64,000 bases of DNA from Hydractinia echinata (GCA_030067915.1 JASGCC010000019.1:124001-188000); one strand, 5' to 3'. Counted from the first letter of the stretch, positions 13,318 through 24,274 are shown. Notes: generated from the letters alone by a model not told the origin. Translations and numbers: made by a program.

Positions 13318-13880
13318 GGGAGAAAAAAAAGTTGGGGGAAAATTTCGTTGGGTTAAAATTTAGTCAGGGAAAAATTAAGTCACTTTTGAAAAATAAGTCA
13401 CTTTTCCCTGACTAATTTTTCAAATAAGTCACTTTTCCCCGACTAATTTTTGATATTCCTGTTAGATAATCTCACAAGGGAATTTGAATCAATTTTTTTT
13501 TATTTATCTATGTATGTTTTTCATACAAAAACAACTACGAGAATAAGTACAAAAATCTAGTCCAAAACAATTATGTCGTTTTTTGCGCTAATTGTAAAGT
13601 CAGCATCTGTGTCACTGTCATCTTCTTCCTGATGTGTTATAATTGTATGATTGTTTCATGTTTGTTTAAACACAAAATGTTGTCTCTTTTTGTTTCCATT
13701 ATATATGTTTTTTATGTCCCGATCCTTTTTTGTAATCTTTCTTATTAAGCTGGTAACAATGAGAAAAAAAGTACTAGTCGGGTAAAAAATAATCGGGGGA
13801 AATTTTGGTCGGGGAAATTTTGGTCGGGAAAAATTAAGTCACTTGCAAAAAATTTAGTCACTTTTCCCCAACTTTTTTCC
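13318..13880. repeat. MITE with TTATCGGGGG-type ends and repeated GTCACTTTTCCCCGAC boxes
   Basis: The left end (TTATGGGAGAAAAAAAAGTT) and the reverse complement of the right end (TTATCGGGGGAAAAAAGTT) form an imperfect inverted repeat of about 27 bases. Just inside, boxes of the form AAGTCACTTTTCCCCGACTA occur several times in both orientations (13380-13445 and 13795-13870). Related boxes occur in the small elements at 18249-18325 and 21050-21180. It has no coding capacity. Confidence 0.65.
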
Positions 13881-15112
13881 CCCGATAAGTTATCAAGATG
13901 GTATTGCAAATTTGGTCTACTTACAACTGAACAAAAATCCTAATTATATCCAAGCTAGCTATATATTGATAACTTAATTAGGGTGGGTATGATAACATTT
14001 TTCAACTTAGCATATAGCAGCTAGCTTAGTAAGGCTACAGAGCAGTGTCATAGCCTAGTTAACTGAGCTTTCTTCAAGGGTTATAAAATGAGTTTGTAAG
14101 TTAACTATTTCAGTTTCCAAATGGTAAGAAAAATTATACATGTCTCCTGGCTAACATTGCCACGAAAATGTCCAATGAGCGTAGGTCCAATGAGGTGAGT
14201 ACCTCTCTCTCTCAACAACTCTCAACATGCTTCGGATGTTCCTTTTTTTCATTCAGCAACTTACACTTTTTTTGCAAAAAAATAAAAATTGTCAGTTTCT
14301 TTGTTCACACTCCATGTTGTTCTGGAGGCTTTTCTGAGGTTATGTCTATACATGTGATTGTCATCTTTCAAGGCAAAGTAATAGCAAGTGGGGAGAGAAA
14401 AAATCGTACAGAATAAAACATAATAATCAGAAAGCATGCAAAAAACGATGGGTTCTACAAGAATTAATTAGTAGTTAGGAAGCCTTAGGTGGAAAAAATG
14501 CAAACTTTTTTGCAAAGGTTAATACAAGCAAACTCGTTATTTAAAAGAGTTTTCTCTTCAACTTGTTGTTGTGCATCTTCGCTTTTCGCTTCGCACTCAC
14601 CTCACTTGTTTCGTGTTTACTTTCATTTTTGATTTAAATTTTCGCGGGTGTATAATTTTTTTGACTTATTTATTTCCGTTTTTCTCGCCGGTTGTCACTG
14701 AGGCCCTGCGCAGGCGTACTTTTTCGCCTCTGGTGTCATCAGGAAAAGAGAGAAAAAAGAATACAACCCTTCCAGCCCTATTATGCGTGTCAAATTCGAC
14801 AGTTTGTTAGGCGTGGAGAGTTAGGGGCGCGACTCCCCCGGTCCACTTTAGACTAACTGGTTGTTTCATACGCAACGCACGCATTAGTATATTTTTGTCT
14901 TTTTCGATGCAAAGATGGTTAATAGTTGGAAAAAAATATTGGTGGACGTGGACGAACCGTCCTTAGAATCTTTATACTTAGTATCTGGTATCTTAACCGT
15001 CCTTAGTACTAAGAACGAACTGTCCTTAGTATCTTAATACAACGAAAAAGGTCATAAATAGCCATCCCGAGTCTCCAACAAAAAATGGATGTTTTTCACA
15101 AAACCTTACCGA
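13881..15112. other. intergenic, no gene recognised
   Basis: No supported exon. The sequence at 14690-14870 is more GC-rich than its surroundings and could be a promoter or first-exon region, but nothing in it settles this. Confidence 0.3.
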
Positions 15113-15229
15113 CCTCGTCCCCAGGACTTTTTGTCTCTCATCGACGCTGCGCTTATTGATAGGTCCTGAAGAAAAAGTTTTTCTGGCCGTCCGATATGCA
15201 AAAAGATATAACAGGTCCTGGATTGAGGT
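15113..15229. repeat. foldback element with CCTCGTCCCCAGGAC end
   Basis: The left arm begins CCTCGTCCCCAGGAC at 15113. The right side near 15211-15229 carries GGTCCTGGATTGAGG, its inverted and partly decayed partner. It belongs with the elements at 469 and 1761 by the shared outer motif. Confidence 0.55.
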
Positions 15230-16328
15230 TGCAAAACATCGTCTGTTGTTATATAGACCGAAATCCAAATAAATAGCCAGTTACGGCGGTATTTCCTACT
15301 ATGAAAGATTTGGCGGTTGATTTCAATAGTTGAAACTGTCAAAAGAACACTGAAGGCACGCGGGCTAACAGAAGTCAATATAAAAATCTAAAACCCCTAA
15401 AAAAGCTGGTTTCCTTTTGATTGTATTTTAGCTAAAGCTCCAGATTTTTTTGGTAGCGCGTGCTCACTTGGATACATTTTCTAGCGCAGGCGCTAACAAA
15501 AAAACTTGTGAGCTTTTTGTGCTATAGCGGAAATGCAGTCAAATGGAAACAAGCCTAGACACTGTACATTGTATTGATGACCTACCTCTCCTAACGGTAA
15601 CATAGGAATTGAAAACCTAAGAAGGCTTTGACCGTGACAACAACGTTACCAAAATAGTACTTTCTGAATTCAAATTGAGCTTAAAGTTATTTTGCTTCCT
15701 AAATCGTGGCCTAATATAGGCATGCTAAATTCAAAAATGATGAAATAATTTAATAAATCCTAATTTTTAAAAAACAAGTTGGTCGGGAAGTATTATATTT
15801 TGTGAGCTGTTGACACATTTATAGAGCTTGGTAATAAAAAGAACTCCAGTATTCCGGTGACTGCACATGAAAAACGACGCAAATACATAACTTGTTTACC
15901 TCAAAGAAAATTCAGACGATTAAATTCAAATATGGTTACTTTAGAATGTTTAGCTATTCAAAACATTAAAAGCGAAATTCCAAATAAATAAATTGGAGGG
16001 ATGATGAGGTCAATATGAAAATACGCTTTGTGTAATATTTAATATTGCACGACTACCCGAACACAAACTGGTCACACTGATACACTAATACAAGAATAGT
16101 TGCTTAAGATTTGAACAAAAATTGAGATGGGTTTGTTACTCATAGGACATTAAAAAACACCGATATATTACGATGGGTAAGCGTTTCGCAATAAATGGCT
16201 CAAAAATGATTGCTACCGTTAGAAGCAAGTCCTCTCTTCTTGACAGCCAAATTAAAAATCCAACGCGCTAAGCCATAATATCTCATACGCATTTCGCAAT
16301 TCAGACTTTTTGGACAATTCAAAATCAG
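15230..16328. other. intergenic, no gene recognised
   Basis: No domain, clear exon or repeat edge was found. Confidence 0.3.
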
Positions 16329-16553
16329 CTATTCACCTTTCCGCTCCTTGGAGGTAGCCTGGTGATGCACTTCGACGGTTTTGTTTGCAGAATCACAATC
16401 GAGTTCTACGGCTTCGTGGAAGACAGAATTATTGTCTTCAAGTACAATGTCAGATTTGAGATGGTCTTTTTGCCAAAATTCAAAAAACATCTGATTACAT
16501 TCGCACTCGTCGGAATAAAAACAAAAATATGACCAACAAGGATAAAATACCAC
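16329..16553 (-). CDS. possible exon, unknown protein
   Basis: A 74-codon open frame on the minus strand, followed at its lower side by an acceptable splice donor (AAAG then GTGAAT). Its composition is protein-like (DECECNQMFFEFWQ, then an acidic stretch), and base composition is less AT-biased than the flanks. An overlapping frame at 16406-16642 encodes a hydrophobic segment and is the alternative. No family is recognised, and no second exon could be chained. Confidence 0.25.
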   Translation of the reverse strand: MVFYPCWSYFCFYSDECECNQMFFEFWQKDHLKSDIVLEDNNSVFHEAVELDCDSANKTVEVHHQATSKERKGE

Positions 16554-17247
16554 TGACCAGTTAACGCTAAAACAGCGAATGCTCTAAACGTTGCACGCTC
16601 AAATACGGTCTTTTCAAAGATTTGCAACGAAAAATTCACCAACCCATACTGACTATTTCAAGACTCAGAGCTCTCTTATATAGTTTTGTGTATACCTATT
16701 TACTCACCTTTAGTTTTCATTTAATACTATGAGAGCCATTTGACATAGATTATAAAACTCCTCCTTAAAATAATGCGAAGCCAGAGCCTAGAAATTGAAA
16801 TGATAACTCACATGGTACAACAGATGGCGATGTATAACCTTCTTATTCAAGTTTAGTCGTGTCATTGCACATCAGATCTTCAACGCCACATAAGAGTTTA
16901 TAAACGAATACGTGATAAGAACGGAGAAGAGTTGTAGAAGAAACACCTAGTCATCGTGTCACGGACCCAGCAAAAGGGAAATGGGAGAAAGTAACTTTTG
17001 ATCAAGTATGATAATTTGCATTAGGAAGTTACAGTCAGAAATATTTGCCGCCCCCTGTTGAGCTCAACAAGCATATTTCATGCAAGATAAAACAAAACAT
17101 GTGCTTGTTGCGAAATTTTCTTGCAAGTGTACTTTTTGGCAGATGAACGACTAAATTAAAAAAACATCCTCTACTGCTCCAACACCCATTTCTGTTTAAG
17201 ATATAGCAATGAAATTCCTAAAAACAGAAAATGACGTGATCATACAA

Positions 17248-17526
17248 TTACATTTCCCAAACCTTAAAATTAGACCTATCATCAATAAGAGCATTGCGAC
17301 GCAAATATAACTTCAAATCATTGTCTTGTGAATCAAGCGAAAATGTGTTAAAACCATAACCCCAAAGATAAAGACGAATTTCAACGAAAGCCATATTGGC
17401 AGCTACTAAACTTAGGTGGGTGGAGTGACGTTTGTTGCCTACAAAACATTCTATGCTTATGAATGCCATTATGACGTCAGACTTAATCGAGCGATAAGGA
17501 TCGGCTAAAGGAGAAGAAACTACCAT
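17248..17526 (-). CDS. small open frame, unknown, low confidence
   Basis: A 92-codon frame on the minus strand with balanced composition and no recognisable domain or convincing splice context. It may be a non-coding by-product. It is listed because it is the longest frame in an otherwise empty 1.5-kb stretch. Confidence 0.15.
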   Translation of the reverse strand: MVVSSPLADPYRSIKSDVIMAFISIECFVGNKRHSTHLSLVAANMAFVEIRLYLWGYGFNTFSLDSQDNDLKLYLRRNALIDDRSNFKVWEM

Positions 17527-17942
17527 CTTAGAGTTTATGCCAACCGTAAAAAAATAAAAAAATGTTTGGTTATAAAGGCGTCAAGAATATTGTATGTGAT
17601 GATCAATTATCAACGCTTAGCCCAGTTCGATAGGATGGGCTATGATGGTGCTGAATATGGCAAGAAACACTACAACGCGAAGGAACAACTACGAACCATA
17701 TCATCTAGAGGAATGTTTGGTACCGTTATCTATGCAAGAAATCAAGTAATACAGATACATCTCAATATTCCACTTTGAGTGTGGTATACGACCGATGGGA
17801 CTCTATTCTTAGGATACAAGACTATACACGATATTTATGACAAATTTGATCCATATGTACATACAGTTTAAAGCTTAATTTGAATTTCCGACCCAGCTCA
17901 CAGCAAAGTACTGAGTGTGGAAATATGGAAGATCTTGGCCTA

Positions 17943-17983
17943 AAACGGCATTCAGGCGATGGCATTTCGCCTGAATGCCGTTT
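17943..17983. repeat. perfect 17-bp inverted repeat with 7-base loop
   Basis: Arms 17943-17959 and 17967-17983 (AAACGGCATTCAGGCGA and its exact complement) are separated by TGGCATT. No mismatch is present, which is unusual for a decaying repeat. Confidence 0.85.
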
Positions 17984-18248
17984 CGCGGTGTGTTTTTTTA
18001 AAACTCGGTCCCTGATCGCAAAAAAAAAAGATATGTAGAAGATACAATTCATTTGTTGGTAGAAAATAAATACATAGAGAAAAAAATAAGGAACAGCGAT
18101 ATAGCTATATGGATTTTATATATTAGGAAGAACGCAAAAAATCCTGAAATCAATGCAAAAACCTTATGCAAGCAAAAAAATTTGTAGCGAATTTTAATAA
18201 GATCTGCGTTCCGAACCTGCAAATGATAAAATATAACTCTATACCTTA

Positions 18249-18325
18249 TCGGACAAAACAAAGTCGGACAAAATTATTAGTCGGACATAATTTTAGTCAC
18301 TTTTTTCCGACATTGTTTTGTCCGA
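18249..18325. repeat. 77-bp MITE with TCGGACAAAACA ends
   Basis: The 12-bp perfect terminal inverted repeats TCGGACAAAACA (18249-18260) and TGTTTTGTCCGA (18314-18325) bound a core with two further GTCGGACA copies and the box AGTCACTTTTTTCCGAC. The left flank, ATACCTTA-TCGG, is the same as at 21047-21060. Confidence 0.75.
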
Positions 18326-19140
18326 TTAATAATTTATATATTTCTACAATGTTGTAAAGCATTTTTCTTTAAATACTTGTTTCCGTGGAAAATATCTTTA
18401 CAGCTTTGCCATTTGCAACATTTTCATGCTAAAAAAAATTCCTCCTTAAAAAAATAATGGCGAAATTCTCTGATCATAAAATAATTGTGTTAAAAAATAA
18501 TTATTCCAAATAAATATGTATAAAAAAGTATATGCGCAGTGCAATATATAAAAAAGATAAATATTAGCAAGCCTTAACAGTTTATAATAATATATGCTAC
18601 GTGCAACGTTATAAAAACAAAATTTATTATGTAAAAAAAAACATGTGCTCATTGAGAAAGCGTGTAAAAAACTGACCACAATCGTGAACAAGATTAATGA
18701 AATAAAGGCAGCTTTCCCCTCATTTTCAGACAAACGGATTAATTGGTCAATACTCTGCAGTCGGAAGGCTGCAAAAAATTTGCATTTTTTTTCGCAGACG
18801 TAGCATAGAGAGCGTTTAAAATTTGCTAGTGACATTCTCTAGCGTGCCCTCACAACGAAATAATCCACTTCAGGGCCCACGAAGGTCCAGAAAATTAAAG
18901 GCAAATGGTCGTGCTAAGGTCTGCAACAATTAGCATGTTTCCAGATAACGTAAGATCTGAAGTTCAAGTCCGCTGTGAACACGGATAGTGCACTTTGATA
19001 AGTCAACAATGCAAAATTCGAAATTAGCTGTCCTGTTTCATTCCATTTTGTCCATCATTGCAGGTGGAAAGAATATGAAAATGCTTTCTAAAAACCTTTA
19101 AAAAATAAGAAAAACTTTGATAACAATGTATTCAGAACCG
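18326..19140. other. 3' flank of kinase gene 1
   Basis: This lies downstream of the kinase stop codon on the minus strand. An open frame at 18446-18835 (minus) encodes a Cys-containing start and several hydrophobic stretches. It is very AT-rich and has no domain, so I do not call it a gene. Confidence 0.3.
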
Positions 19141-20941
19141 CTACTGATTTCTTAATTCTGCAAAATTCGTTTCCTCTATAAAAGAGTATTCTTCTAGCTG
19201 CCATTTTAAAGTTTCAAATGTTGGTCGTTCTTGCGCATTAAGTTCCCAGCACGAACACATAATCTTATAAAGTTGCTTTGAACATCCATTTGGTGCTGGC
19301 ATTCTGTTGCCCTCGCTAACAAACAATAAGGTATCAGTATTAGACAAAGATGGATACGGTTGTTTTCCTTTAGTTAATATTTCATAAAGAAGAATGCCAA
19401 AACTCCAAACATCAGATTTAGAAGAGAATTTCTGTTCTATAATTGCTTCTGGTGCAGTCCACTTTATAGCAAATGCTGCATTTTCTTCGCCAGCATCGTC
19501 ATTCACATTGTGTTGTAGAATTTTACTTAACCCAAAGTCTGATATTTTTACTTGATTGTTATCTCCCACAAGGATGTTGCGAGCAGCTATGTCTCGATGA
19601 ACCACACGATTATTTTCTAAGTATTGCAGCCCATTAGCAATTTGCGCGGCCATATCTACCAGGTCGCATAATGTGAGCGTTTCACCACTGGCACATTTCA
19701 AATATTTATCTAAACTACCCTTCGGCATCAACTCTAAGATTATATAAATAGGTTCATCTAAAGGCTTAGTGCAGATGGCGTACAACTGTACCAGTTTTGG
19801 ATGCGACAAGCGCTTCATAACTGTAGCTTCAGCCAAAAAATCGTCTCTGTCCATTTTTTTAGAGTTGACAGTTTTCACAGCAACTCTTATAGCTTGATTC
19901 CAAGTGCCTTCCCATACTTCACCATAGTGACCTTTACCTAACTTTTTAACTAGACTAATTCTGTCTCTTGCAATCTCCCACGGATCGGATTTGGAAGGAC
20001 TTGATATGGAGGGTGCCAGTATACGTCTTTCGCATGCCTTTCCTAATTTGTGTGACAACCCATCTGCGCGTTTCTGAAAATGTTTAACAAGAGCTGGTAA
20101 GTCTGCGAAACAAGTCTTCAGATTAAGGGAATAACCTCCTCCGTCGACACTTTTAATGTGATAATGTTTCATGCCTTTTGTGTCACGCAGAGAAAGCGTG
20201 TAATCTCCAGGTTTCCCTTCGCTTTCTCTTATTAAAAATGAGCCAGGGATTCCCATTCGAAACAATAACAGATCAGCTTCCCTTCGCGTTAATTTGTCAA
20301 AGAACCAACTAAATAAATAATACGAAGATGGAGATGGAATCTAACACATAATTACTACCTTAGGGTTTTCCACTCATTTCTAAAAATCAGTTGAGAACAA
20401 TTGAAAGGAATTCTGAATAGAATTTTTAAAAACTTCCAGAAAAGACCATAATACTTTTTAATAAAAATTGAAGAAAGTTTTCATATATTTCCCCCAAAAT
20501 AAATGAGATTACAGATGATAGCAAACTTCTGGAACATACACTCTTTAAAGACTGATAAACTATATAAAATATAAAAAACAACTAAAGAAGAGAATTGAGA
20601 ATAAAGTTAGGAAGACTTTTTAAAATTAAAAAAAACTAGGAAGTTTTAAGGCATGGAAATTCAAAAATTAACATTAACATAATGTGCGTACATACGAGTA
20701 AAAAATAACTCACTCATGGGCCTTCAAGCTGTTGTGAAGAGACACATAATTATTTGGGATGAACCCTTCTTTTCTGGTTTTCAAGGAGCGTGCTTTCCAC
20801 CAGGTATCTCTTCTATCATCCAAAACTTCAATGTAGTCTCCTTTTTGAAATGCAAGATCACCTTCGTCACGGGGGACAAAGTTAAACAACGCAATATAAA
20901 TATTTCCACCAAACGGCACGATATCTGGTTGTGGGGATGTA
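19141..20941 (-). CDS. FRK/SRMS-like Src-related tyrosine kinase, gene 1 (SH3-SH2-kinase; 5' exon missing)
   Basis: A cytoplasmic non-receptor tyrosine kinase in two seen exons. Exon 20714-20941 carries the SH3 domain (ALFNF, EGDLAFQKGD, WWKAR, GFIPNNYV). Exon 19141-20308 carries a complete SH2 domain with FLIRES and then the whole kinase domain without an intron. The 405-bp intron has a GTGAGT donor and a TTATTTAG acceptor and restores the D-W-F-F junction. Kinase motifs are GKGHYGEV, VAVK, HRDIAARN (the AAR form, not the RAA of core Src members), SDFG and WTAPEA, so catalysis should be possible. ERPTFETLKW and the order of domains resemble FRK. The loop between DFG and APE has no tyrosine, and the short tail ends FAELRNQ with no Src Y527-type site. 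About 464 residues are visible. The SH3 exon starts in phase with an upstream exon that I could not find. Confidence 0.9.
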
Positions 20942-21046
20942 CTGTAGACAAAATAAACAAAGAAAGCGTAAATAGTAATTTATTATACTGCAAAATGGTC
21001 CTGCAAAATACAAAACAACGCCTATTGGCGTTTTACCCTCCCCGTC

Positions 21047-21180
21047 AATACCTTATCGGTAAAAAAAGGTCTGCATAACTTCTCACTTGATGAAAACAGT
21101 CACTTGGAAAAAAACATTTGGTCACTTTTTACCGACTAAATATTTTACAGTCACTTTAAAGCGACTATTTTTGGAAAAAG
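21047..21180. repeat. short repeat related to the TTATCGG/GTCACTTTTT family
   Basis: It begins TACCTTATCGGTAAAAA, like the 18249 element, and contains AACAGTCACTT, TTGGTCACTTTTTACCGAC and ACAGTCACTTTAAAGCGAC. The right end is not clear. It sits in the presumed first intron or upstream region of kinase gene 1. Confidence 0.5.
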
Positions 21181-22100
21181 GCAACAGCACCAAAAAAAGG
21201 ATAATAAAAAAATTAGTCTAATTCAATAACATTTTCGTTTATTTTTATTTGTTTTTTTTTTGGTTTTTTTTTTATTAACTGTCTTTCAGGCACTTCCATA
21301 TTTTACAATGGCTATTCGTCCTATTAAAATAATAATAATATTTAAATAAAGAAATAAGTGATTCTATAAAAAAAGACACTGTAAAACTGTAGACAAGATT
21401 AGCAGAGTTCAAAGTGGCGAAGGATTGAAAGACATCGATATAATAGATTCTGATTCAAAGGAAATTAATAAATTCTCCACATTATAAAATATTTTTATAA
21501 AGAAAAAGCAAAAATTTGCAAAAATCCTTTAGTCAGAAAAAGTACAGTGAAATGTCTCTATAGCTTAAAAAAGTGTTCGCCGTTTGCTTTCTGTTTTTAA
21601 TTTTCAGCACACCTAACGTCTTTTGGTAAGTTATGAAATAGTGTGGCTTGCTGCTGAAAGGTATTTGCTTCTCCTCGTCTAACCTTCATCACATAATCTG
21701 ATCGCAAATTTCTTGTCGGCTTTTCTAAGTCAATTTGAATATATGCCGGACAAATTTTGTCAGCCAATGCTGAATATGATGATTGTCAAAAAGAAGCATA
21801 TTTCTTTTATTCTTTCATGCTATATTTTTACGTGATATTTGAAGTACCAAGAAATCTAAAGGCCTAAAAATGTTAGGCCTTTAGATTTAAAAAAAGTTAC
21901 ACAAAATGAGGCAGGTATTCTAGGCATGTAGGTCACGCATCAAATTTTTTTGAGAGTTCAACCTTTAGAATGGGGAAAAATCAACTCTCCAGTCTCATTT
22001 TGTGTAACAAACCTAGAAAATGTTCATTTATAATCATTTATTTTTTTTAATCATTTACGTTTGATATAACACATTGTTAACCGTCTGGATTTTGCAAGCG
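21181..22100. other. upstream of kinase gene 1, no exon found
   Basis: AT-rich sequence that should contain, or lie before, the missing N-terminal exon of kinase gene 1. No short exon with a myristoylation-type start (Met-Gly) followed by a donor in the right phase was identified. A small hairpin, GGCCTAAAAATGTTAGGCC, lies near 21860. Confidence 0.3.
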
Positions 22101-22183
22101 GGCAATACGGGTTTTTAGGAATTCTGATTGGCTTAGCGCTCTTGACGACGGGCCGATATGTAGCGGTATTGCCCGTCGTCAAG
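22101..22183. repeat. nested inverted repeats (CTTGACGACGGGC / GCCCGTCGTCAAG)
   Basis: Perfect 13-bp arms at 22141-22153 and 22171-22183 are separated by 17 bases. A second, 10-bp inverted pair (CGGGCAATAC near 22102 and GTATTGCCCG near 22167) overlaps the right arm, so two alternative stems compete. Confidence 0.7.
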
Positions 22184-22912
22184 AAAAATGGTAGCTTAAA
22201 ATGTAAACAAGCACGAAAGAACAAGTTTCAAGAAGCATTCGAAATGATTATTATCAAGTCCTACAATACATTTATCAAAAAAAACATTTTCATAGGATAG
22301 AAACAACAACAATGTCAAGTTTAACAGTTAAAATAACCAGATTCAGCAAAATTCTGCCTGGATGCTTCTTCACCATGGCTAGTTAACTAGCTACATTGTC
22401 CATAAAAAAACGATGATCTAATATCCAGTTTTATCAAAAATACTAAATACAGGACGACGAAATTATAACGTCTCCTTTCATTTTCAGACTCGTTTCTTTA
22501 GCATTTTGGTTATTCAGTCAATATAAAACTCCCTCGTTGAAGCCCATGTTATTCTGTTAGCCCAAGCTAGCTAGTTAAAAAATTTACTTCGACATTCGCT
22601 GTAACTAAATTTTAGTTGAACATTCAACTTTTCACATTCCTCTGTAAGTGTCGAACATCGTAATGTTTTGTTTACAAAGATTTATTCTATAGGGACTTTT
22701 GAATTCTGCATAGAATGTTTGTTTTTAGACAGGACTGTTTCGAATTTTGACCTGGAGTGTTAACGAAAGTAGTGCTAGTGGATTATATTATTTTAAGAAC
22801 ATTAAACCGAAATTCTTAATTTTTTACTTTTATCTAACTTAGCTCGGTCGGCACTTAGACCTCGGGCGATATTTTGTGGTACAGCCCGGGGTAATCGGTT
22901 ATTATTGTATTA

Positions 22913-22945
22913 ACTAGCCGGGAAACCCGGCGTCGAAACGCCGGG
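22913..22945. repeat. ACTAG-hairpin terminus (GC-rich variant)
   Basis: ACTAG at 22913 is preceded by TATTATTGTATTA and followed by a strong hairpin, CCCGGCGT-CGAA-ACGCCGGG (22926-22945). The layout is the same as the ACTAG ends at 25309, 28184, 28908, 42825 and 49849, but with different stem bases. A smaller palindrome, CCGGGAAACCCGG, overlaps it. Confidence 0.6.
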
Positions 22946-23004
22946 GTAAGCCAAAGTCAAGGTGTGACCCGACGTTGAACAATCTGTGGAGCGCTTAATA
23001 AGAG

Positions 23005-23605
23005 CCGTAAACTGTGCCACACGATCAGGTGGAGCGCTTTAGTACAGGTATACAGTATGTCGTGAATTAAGTGAAGCGCATACACCATTATAGTCTTGCG
23101 ACTGTAATATATTTTTCAAAAAATATTCCCTGCAACGATAGCTGAAATAAAAACAGTTTACAAACCGTTGTTACTCCATCATAGCAAAAACAATCAGTCA
23201 ATATTATTTTATTTTGCGGAATAAGTTTTTGTGAAAGTTAAAAAATTTATCGTGACACTGGGCTAAGCGCTTACTACAGTTAAACCGTGTTGCACAGGCG
23301 TATAGGAATAATACGCCTTTGGAAAAAACTTTCTCACAGACTCTGTTTAAAAAAAACACAACAGGGCTGAGCGGTTAGTCCAGGTAAACATTGTTGCACA
23401 TCCATACAGACGTGATTACCGAGAAAGTTTAAAAATGAATTGTCACATTGGCTGGGTTGACCCCTTAGTACAGGTAAACCACGTTGTACATGGCGCATAG
23501 ACGTAACAGCCTTTACCAAAAACAACAGTCGTTGTTAACACTGGGCTAACCGCTTAGTATAGTTAAACAGAGTTGAACAGGCGTATAGGCGTAATACATG
23601 GAATC
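23005..23605. repeat. degenerate tandem repeat, unit about 90 bp
   Basis: Units share GGCTAAGCGCTTAGTACAGG, TAAAC-GTGTTGCACAGG and CGTATAGGCGTAATAC strings. Clear copies start near 23255, 23348, 23445 and 23536, with a weaker one near 23025. The copies are strongly diverged from each other. No coding potential. Confidence 0.65.
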
Positions 23606-23623
23606 ACAGTCCCGATATTTACT

Positions 23624-24274
23624 TGCGCGCGCATCTAAGTGATTACGTAATGCCCGATGCGCGCGCAGAAATGGAGGTAAAAATGTAAACAAACCAAGCG
23701 GACACGGAGGAAAACGTTCAAAACAAACAAAATCCACAATAAAAACGTGGGGGAAATTCAGGTTTCAACATTTATTCACTATATGTTTTAACCATGCTAT
23801 ACTGGCACAATTTTATTTTAACATTCACACAAATAAAACATGCATTCAAAGCTTGACTTCTTTCGAGTACCGCTCCGAGCACAGCATCTATGCGCAATCT
23901 TTGTTGTCACTTTTATGCTTGTTTAGCAAAGTAATTTTCAGAAAGGGATTACGCAAAGTAGACATCTAATATATGCTTTGAGAAAGCGATCTTTTAACTA
24001 TAATTTGAACCATAACATGTGGCCCTAACGAACGGTGCTTTGCACGAGCACGAATGATGACATAAACCCTCGTGAATTGAACATTCAGTCTCTTTCCATT
24101 TTCCAAGGAGTATTGGCTGTTCATGCATCCTATAACACAGCAGTTAGTCGATCTTTTTCCTTTTTTTCGCTTTGCTAGCCTTGTGTTTTTCTGCACTAAT
24201 GTTTTCGTTACCTCCATTTCTGCGCACGCATCTTTTTTGGATAGCATTACGTAATGTTATTTGATGCGCGCGCA
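23624..24274. mobile_element. 651-bp non-autonomous element with double-palindrome ends and THAP-like remnant
   Basis: The inverted ends (23624-23680 and 24208-24274) each contain TGCGCGCGCATC, an ATTACGTAAT palindrome, GATGCGCGCGCA and then AAATGGAGGTAA. Each end is therefore itself a hairpin as well as half of the terminal inverted repeat. The interior holds a small frame with a THAP-like Cys spacing (see next entry). No target duplication could be settled. Confidence 0.75.
23966..24247 (-). pseudogene. THAP-type zinc-finger fragment
   Basis: The minus-strand frame contains NCCVIGCMNSQYS, matching the first C-x4-C half of the C2CH THAP finger found at the N terminus of P-like and some other transposases. 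The later CxxH half is not visible. It lies wholly inside the 23624-24274 element, which suggests a deletion derivative of an autonomous THAP transposon. The match is short, so it is only suggestive. Confidence 0.4.

Noticed and set aside
18446..18835. 129-codon minus-strand frame with hydrophobic stretches, possible membrane protein
   Set aside because: Phe/Ile/Tyr/Leu-rich content is what very AT-rich DNA gives by chance. No homologous motif, no plausible upstream exon.
19141..20308. Kinase gene 1 as a processed (retroposed) pseudogene because SH2 and kinase share one exon
   Set aside because: The frame is fully open, all catalytic motifs are present, an intron with good sites joins it to an SH3 exon, and the paralogue has the same structure.
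22860..22945. tRNA or other structured RNA gene in the GC-rich patch
   Set aside because: No cloverleaf with T-loop or anticodon arm can be drawn. The stems fit the ACTAG-hairpin family better.
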